DNA of 18,242 nt from Chloroflexota bacterium (GTDB lineage Bacteria > Chloroflexota > Dehalococcoidia > Lucifugimonadales > Lucifugimonadaceae). Position 1 is the first letter of the stretch. Every line of letters begins with the position of its first letter. The DNA lies in NCBI GenBank assembly GCA_002730795.1, contig PCAX01000011.1:8418-26659 (forward strand), given 5' to 3'. The notes beneath the pieces were generated by a model. The model worked only from the letters and a program-made list of their open reading frames with translations, did no database searches and was not told where the DNA came from. The position numbers and the translations under genes were made by a program. This document shows positions 15,241 to 18,242 of the stretch, in pieces.

Positions 15241-16125
15241 TTACGAAGATATATTAATTTTAATGTTTTTTGATAAATAATTTACAAGTTTTTTAGATCC
15301 TGCCAATACGGCACCTTTCCATTCGCGCATGTTTTTGTAGGTATCGTATGAATTTGAATATGGCTGAGCCCATCCGGTAAATTTTTCAAACTTGTTTGTA
15401 TTATTTGTCCACAAAACTTTTCCGCCCGATTCTTCGACTAGCAATATACCTGCCGCAAAATCCCATGTATTAGCAAATCCTGTCAAGCTAAACTGCATAG
15501 ATCCATTAGCAACCATAAAAAGTTCGTAGGCTGTACTTCCAAAAATTCTAACTTCACCTAAAGACGACATTAACGCCTTACTTAATTTAAAGTTTCCCAT
15601 TTCTAACCAAGGAAGTCCGGAAAGTCTGCCCCTTACTGGTTTTATGTCGTCGATTTCAATTTCAATTCTTTTTCCGTTTATCCATGTACCGCAGCCCTTT
15701 ACTGCATGCATTAATAAGCCGTTACCACTGTCATTAGCCCAAGGGACCCATATGACACCGACCATCGGGTATCCTTTGTGCATAGCGGCAACAGAAACAG
15801 CGTGGTGTTGAGAAGTGTTCACATAATTATTGGTCCCATCTATAGGGTCGATGGCCCAAACCCAATCTTCTGCTATCGTTTTTTTATCATCCGAATCCTC
15901 TTCACCAAGAATAGAGTGATTTGGAAAACGTTTACATATAATTTCTTCTATTATTTTCTGGCTCGTTTTATCGACATCCGTCACCAGATCTTGTCCTGGC
16001 CTGCCAGATTTTGAGGAAATAGTAAGATCTCCTCCAAATCTTGAAGAAATGTAATCTCCTGCTTCGAGTGTTGCTTCAATCGCTATTTTTGCTACTTGAT
16101 TTAACGAAGTTTCATTAATATTCAT
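15241..16125 (-). CDS. Inositol monophosphatase family protein
   Basis: Mg-dependent, Li-sensitive-type phosphatase family, 294 residues. Motifs in order are DLVTDVDKTSQ (residues 47-57), ILGEEDS with metal ligand Glu75, WAIDPIDGTNNYVN with Asp93 and Asp96 plus Thr98, the WINGKRI segment, and NTWDFAAGILLVEESGG with the third-metal Asp222. All catalytic residues are present. Substrates in this family include myo-inositol phosphate, fructose-1,6-bisphosphate, histidinol phosphate and PAP, and the sequence alone does not choose between them. It is a single gene on the minus strand between two + strand groups, diverging from htpX across a 176-nt region. No clear ribosome site precedes ATG 16125. 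Confidence 0.92.
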   Translation of the reverse strand: MNINETSLNQVAKIAIEATLEAGDYISSRFGGDLTISSKSGRPGQDLVTDVDKTSQKIIEEIICKRFPNHSILGEEDSDDKKTIAEDWVWAIDPIDGTNNYVNTSQHHAVSVAAMHKGYPMVGVIWVPWANDSGNGLLMHAVKGCGTWINGKRIEIEIDDIKPVRGRLSGLPWLEMGNFKLSKALMSSLGEVRIFGSTAYELFMVANGSMQFSLTGFANTWDFAAGILLVEESGGKVLWTNNTNKFEKFTGWAQPYSNSYDTYKNMREWKGAVLAGSKKLVNYLSKNIKINISS

Positions 16126-16213
16126 TGAGTTAAATATAATAGGGGTTACTGTTTTATATGTTTCTATTTCTGCCGTTCCAATATTTTTTATACGGTTTTT
16201 AGTTGAAAGAAAA

Positions 16214-16267
16214 TATTTACAGTAAAATGTTTAATAATTCTTGGTAAAATTATTTACAGTAAAATGT
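16214..16267. repeat. 17-bp direct repeat with embedded palindrome upstream of htpX
   Basis: TATTTACAGTAAAATGT occurs exactly at 16214-16230 and 16251-16267, start to start 37 bp. Each copy contains the 11-bp palindrome TTTAC-A-GTAAA. Between them, GTAAAATTATTTAC (16244-16257) pairs neighbouring half-sites in the opposite combination. The copies lie 35-88 nt before the htpX start, between divergent genes. This is the layout of a tandem operator for a dimeric regulator, probably controlling htpX and perhaps the phosphatase gene. Confidence 0.6.
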
Positions 16268-16301
16268 ACGCGGGAATTTGGTTAACTATTGGAGAATAGC
16301 A

Positions 16302-17216
16302 ATGTCATCTACGTCTAAATCGTTCAAGAGAGACCCAAAGCTACTGAGCCGTATGTACCTCACTATGATTATGTTGGGTGTCCTTTATGCAGTTTTTACG
16401 TTATTTTTATTGAGGCTTGGTATCCCTATTACTTTTGTTGGCATAATTGTTGGAGCCATGGCGATTTTTCAGTATTATATGTCGGATAAGTTGGTTTTAA
16501 AGTCTTCTGGAGCCAAAGAAGTATCAGAGAAACAAGAACCCAAACTCCATGAAATTATAAAAACATTAGCCGATCGTTATAATATGCCGATGCCAAAGGT
16601 TGCGGTTATCGATTCGGCAGTTCCAAATGCCTTCGCCACTGGTCGTAACCCGGATAATGCCTTGGTCGCTGTTACTACGGGTATTCAAAAACGGCTGAGC
16701 ACAAGGGAACTTTCAGCTGTGATTGGGCATGAGCTCGCTCATGTCGCAAACCGAGATATACGTGTTTTGGCTATGGGAAACTTTTTTGTTATGTTGACAA
16801 GTTTTCTAATGACTATGTTTTTTTGGAACATGTTATTTGGGGGTATGGGGAGAAGACGTGAAGGAGGAGGAGTCATGATGATTGCTTATTTGGTTACGAT
16901 GGTTGTCTATTTTGTAGGTCAAATGTTAGTATTATCGCTGACAAGATATAGAGAATATGGAGCGGACCATACGGGATCTGAAATTTCAGGAGATCCGGGG
17001 GCTCTTGCTGACGCCCTTGGAAAAATAAGTGGAACCATAGCACAAATACCCGACCAAGATTTACGAAAAATGCAAACAGCCAATGCATTTTTGATTATTT
17101 CCGCTTCTCTCAAAAATTCTGGTTCTGCAAATTTATTTTCGACCCATCCTCCTGTTGAAGAAAGAATAAAAAAACTACGTGAGTTAGAACATCGCATGAA
17201 ATACGGTGCCCGATAA
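16302..17216 (+). CDS. htpX: Membrane zinc metalloprotease HtpX (M48 family)
   Basis: Integral-membrane zinc endopeptidase in quality control of membrane proteins, 304 residues from ATG 16302. That start has GGAG at 16291-16294 seven nt upstream, preferable to an in-frame TTG at 16278. Two N-terminal membrane helices (about 19-38 and 41-60) are followed by the protease domain with VIGHELAHVANRD (His143, Glu144, His147), a hydrophobic pair at about 158-180 and 190-212, and the third zinc ligand Glu219 in RYREYGAD. The C-terminus has the usual FSTHPPVEERIKKL motif. All catalytic residues are intact and the length is normal. It is followed 2 nt later by a PspAB-type gene, implying joint envelope-stress function. 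Confidence 0.96.
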   Translation: MSSTSKSFKRDPKLLSRMYLTMIMLGVLYAVFTLFLLRLGIPITFVGIIVGAMAIFQYYMSDKLVLKSSGAKEVSEKQEPKLHEIIKTLADRYNMPMPKVAVIDSAVPNAFATGRNPDNALVAVTTGIQKRLSTRELSAVIGHELAHVANRDIRVLAMGNFFVMLTSFLMTMFFWNMLFGGMGRRREGGGVMMIAYLVTMVVYFVGQMLVLSLTRYREYGADHTGSEISGDPGALADALGKISGTIAQIPDQDLRKMQTANAFLIISASLKNSGSANLFSTHPPVEERIKKLRELEHRMKYGAR

Positions 17217-17218
17217 GT

Positions 17219-17818
17219 ATGTTCCGTATTTTTACTTCTCATAAATCTCCAAAGAATGATTGGGAAGCTATAGAGCCGATTCTTCGTACGGAAAAAGTAC
17301 TCAGAGAAAAAGGGGAAATAACTCCTGCTAGAAGAGCTGGCGTTATTTACAGAGTTAACGGGGCCAACGCGTTTATTGATAATTTGCCTAATGAAATTGA
17401 CTCGATTTTATACGATGGGGCAGGATCAACAAAAACTTCTTACCAACTGAAAGATGACTCGGTTGGAATGAAGTGGATAGTTTTAGAAGATGGAAATTTC
17501 CAGGATTTAGTTTCAAGTGTTTATACAGTAGGTAATTCGATTAGTTCTAACGGTGGGAAAAACAATCTAATCGCCGCTGTTTTCGAGTTTTATTTTTCAG
17601 GTGAAATAAATGGAAAAACTAAAAAATTAGGTCTCCGGACGTATTGTATTTATCGGTACGACAGGAGGGCATTTTACCCTTTTGTACCAACCGGTGATAA
17701 AGAAGGGGACAGAGACAGGGCTTCAGAAGCTGTATTGGCAAACGATATGCGTAAATCAGGGTTAAACATAGAAACTGCTCTCACAGAATGGATGGGTTTG
17801 TGGGGTATCCCTTTTTGA
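17219..17818 (+). CDS. PspAB-type (PspA-associated) protein
   Basis: Soluble protein of 199 residues that matches the PspA-associated protein PspAB pattern. An N-terminal region carries a conserved beta segment (RAGVIYRVNGANAFID, about 38-54). SYQLKDDSVGMKWIVLED follows at about 74-91, then a helical stretch with VSSVYTVGNSISSNG, a strand-like LRTYCIYRYDRRAFYPFVP near 140-157, and the C-terminal LTEWMGLWGIPF, a typical PspAB ending. The family is linked to the phage-shock/envelope-stress protein PspA in Actinobacteria, Chloroflexi and archaea and is often next to htpX, as here. PspA itself is not in the window. The start ATG 17219 lies 2 nt after the htpX stop with no Shine-Dalgarno, so translational coupling is likely. 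The molecular role is unknown. Confidence 0.75.
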   Translation: MFRIFTSHKSPKNDWEAIEPILRTEKVLREKGEITPARRAGVIYRVNGANAFIDNLPNEIDSILYDGAGSTKTSYQLKDDSVGMKWIVLEDGNFQDLVSSVYTVGNSISSNGGKNNLIAAVFEFYFSGEINGKTKKLGLRTYCIYRYDRRAFYPFVPTGDKEGDRDRASEAVLANDMRKSGLNIETALTEWMGLWGIPF

Positions 17819-17831
17819 TTGTCAACTCTTC

Positions 17832-18242
17832 ATGCGCAAATGCAAAAAAAACATAGGGATTATTCTTCCCGAGTATGAAAACCCTGACGATTATTTGGCG
17901 TTTTTTGAAAGATTTTACAAAGATTACGAAGTTCTTGACAAATATTCGCCGGTAAGTTCCTACGTTGGTCTTTTGTGTGTCGGAAATCGCGCTTTACCTA
18001 TTCCTGAAGATATCCCATTGGCATTGTCACAATCTAAAAAAACGGACATACCAGTATTAGGGATTGGTTGGGGTATGGAAATGTTAAATCTGGCTTATGG
18101 TGGAAAACATGAACTACAAAAAAACATACGTGGTGTTACGCAAAACCCTGTTAACACAAAGCACAGGGTGTTTTTGTCGCCGGGTGGAAAGGTTTCTTTC
18201 ATCATTGGAGGATCTGGTTGGGTTACGGTATCTGCGAACAAT
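17832..18242 (+). CDS. Class I glutamine amidotransferase-like protein lacking the nucleophile Cys (3' end outside window)
   Basis: The frame is open from ATG 17832 to the window end (137 codons). The start resembles a GATase1 / gamma-Glu-GABA hydrolase-like (PuuD-type) fold: IGIILPEYENP strand, a YVGLLCVG strand, then DIPVLGIGWGMEMLNLAYGG, corresponding to the nucleophile elbow PVLGICRGMQxLNxAxGG of that family. Here residue 79 is Gly (codon GGT at 18066-18068) instead of Cys. Downstream, TKHRVFLSPGGKVSFIIGG matches the family's H-x-V-x-L-x-PGSKL strand pair. The section between the first strands and the elbow is shorter than in typical PuuD-like proteins. It follows the PspAB-type gene by 13 nt in the same direction and is probably in the htpX operon. 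No Shine-Dalgarno is evident. It could be a pseudo-enzyme or, less likely, carry a sequencing error (one base away from TGT). Confidence 0.65.
   Translation, partial: MRKCKKNIGIILPEYENPDDYLAFFERFYKDYEVLDKYSPVSSYVGLLCVGNRALPIPEDIPLALSQSKKTDIPVLGIGWGMEMLNLAYGGKHELQKNIRGVTQNPVNTKHRVFLSPGGKVSFIIGGSGWVTVSANN

Noticed and set aside
16278..16301. TTG start for htpX adding eight residues
   Set aside because: ATG 16302 has a good GGAG seven bases upstream, whereas TTG 16278 has none, so the shorter protein is preferred.
16126..16301. Small CRISPR-like array from the repeated 17-mers
   Set aside because: There are only two copies with a 20-bp gap and no cas genes; a tandem operator explains it better.

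Overview
The window is about 18.2 kb of AT-rich, densely packed bacterial chromosome with 16 protein-coding genes, two of them cut by the window edges. I see no tRNA, rRNA, CRISPR array, transposase or phage gene. The best guess for the host is a low-GC, probably free-living member of the Chloroflexota (a SAR202/Dehalococcoidia-like lineage) or a relative. This is inferred from three things: the DUF3090 + SCO1664-family pair, which I know mainly from Actinobacteria and Chloroflexi; a PspAB-type protein next to HtpX; and a mandelate-racemase-type enolase superfamily gene, a superfamily expanded in SAR202. No single feature proves it.

Region 1 (1-8328, + strand) is a branched-chain amino acid operon in the order ilvB (3' end only), ilvN, ilvC, leuA, leuC, a DUF4328 membrane protein, leuD, leuB. 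It covers acetolactate synthesis and reductoisomerisation (valine/isoleucine) and the whole leucine branch from 2-oxoisovalerate to 2-oxoisocaproate. An unrelated membrane protein gene separates the two isopropylmalate isomerase subunit genes. LeuB carries a basic insertion next to a conserved active-site loop.

Region 2 (8361-10778) holds a cytoplasmic-looking penicillin-acylase-family Ntn hydrolase. It ends in a large perfect hairpin followed by a second hairpin with a T-tract, a convincing terminator that closes the + strand block.

Region 3 (10779-13684, - strand) holds citramalate synthase (cimA) and, downstream of it, an enolase superfamily enzyme. CimA makes (R)-citramalate from pyruvate and acetyl-CoA. 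LeuCD and LeuB from region 1 can convert this to 2-oxobutyrate, so the window encodes a threonine-independent isoleucine route together with valine and leucine synthesis, apart from ilvD and the aminotransferase, which are not here.

Region 4 (13685-15179, + strand) starts with a divergent intergenic region rich in palindromes, followed by the DUF3090 / SCO1664-family pair, both with non-ATG starts. A convergent inositol-monophosphatase-family gene (15241-16125, -) follows.

Region 5 (16126-18242, + strand) begins with an intergenic region carrying a 17-bp direct repeat with an embedded palindrome. After it comes a tight envelope-stress-like cluster: HtpX protease, PspAB-type protein, and the start of a class I glutamine-amidotransferase-like protein in which the nucleophilic cysteine appears to be glycine. 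That last gene and its linkage to htpX-pspAB are the most unusual items in the window.
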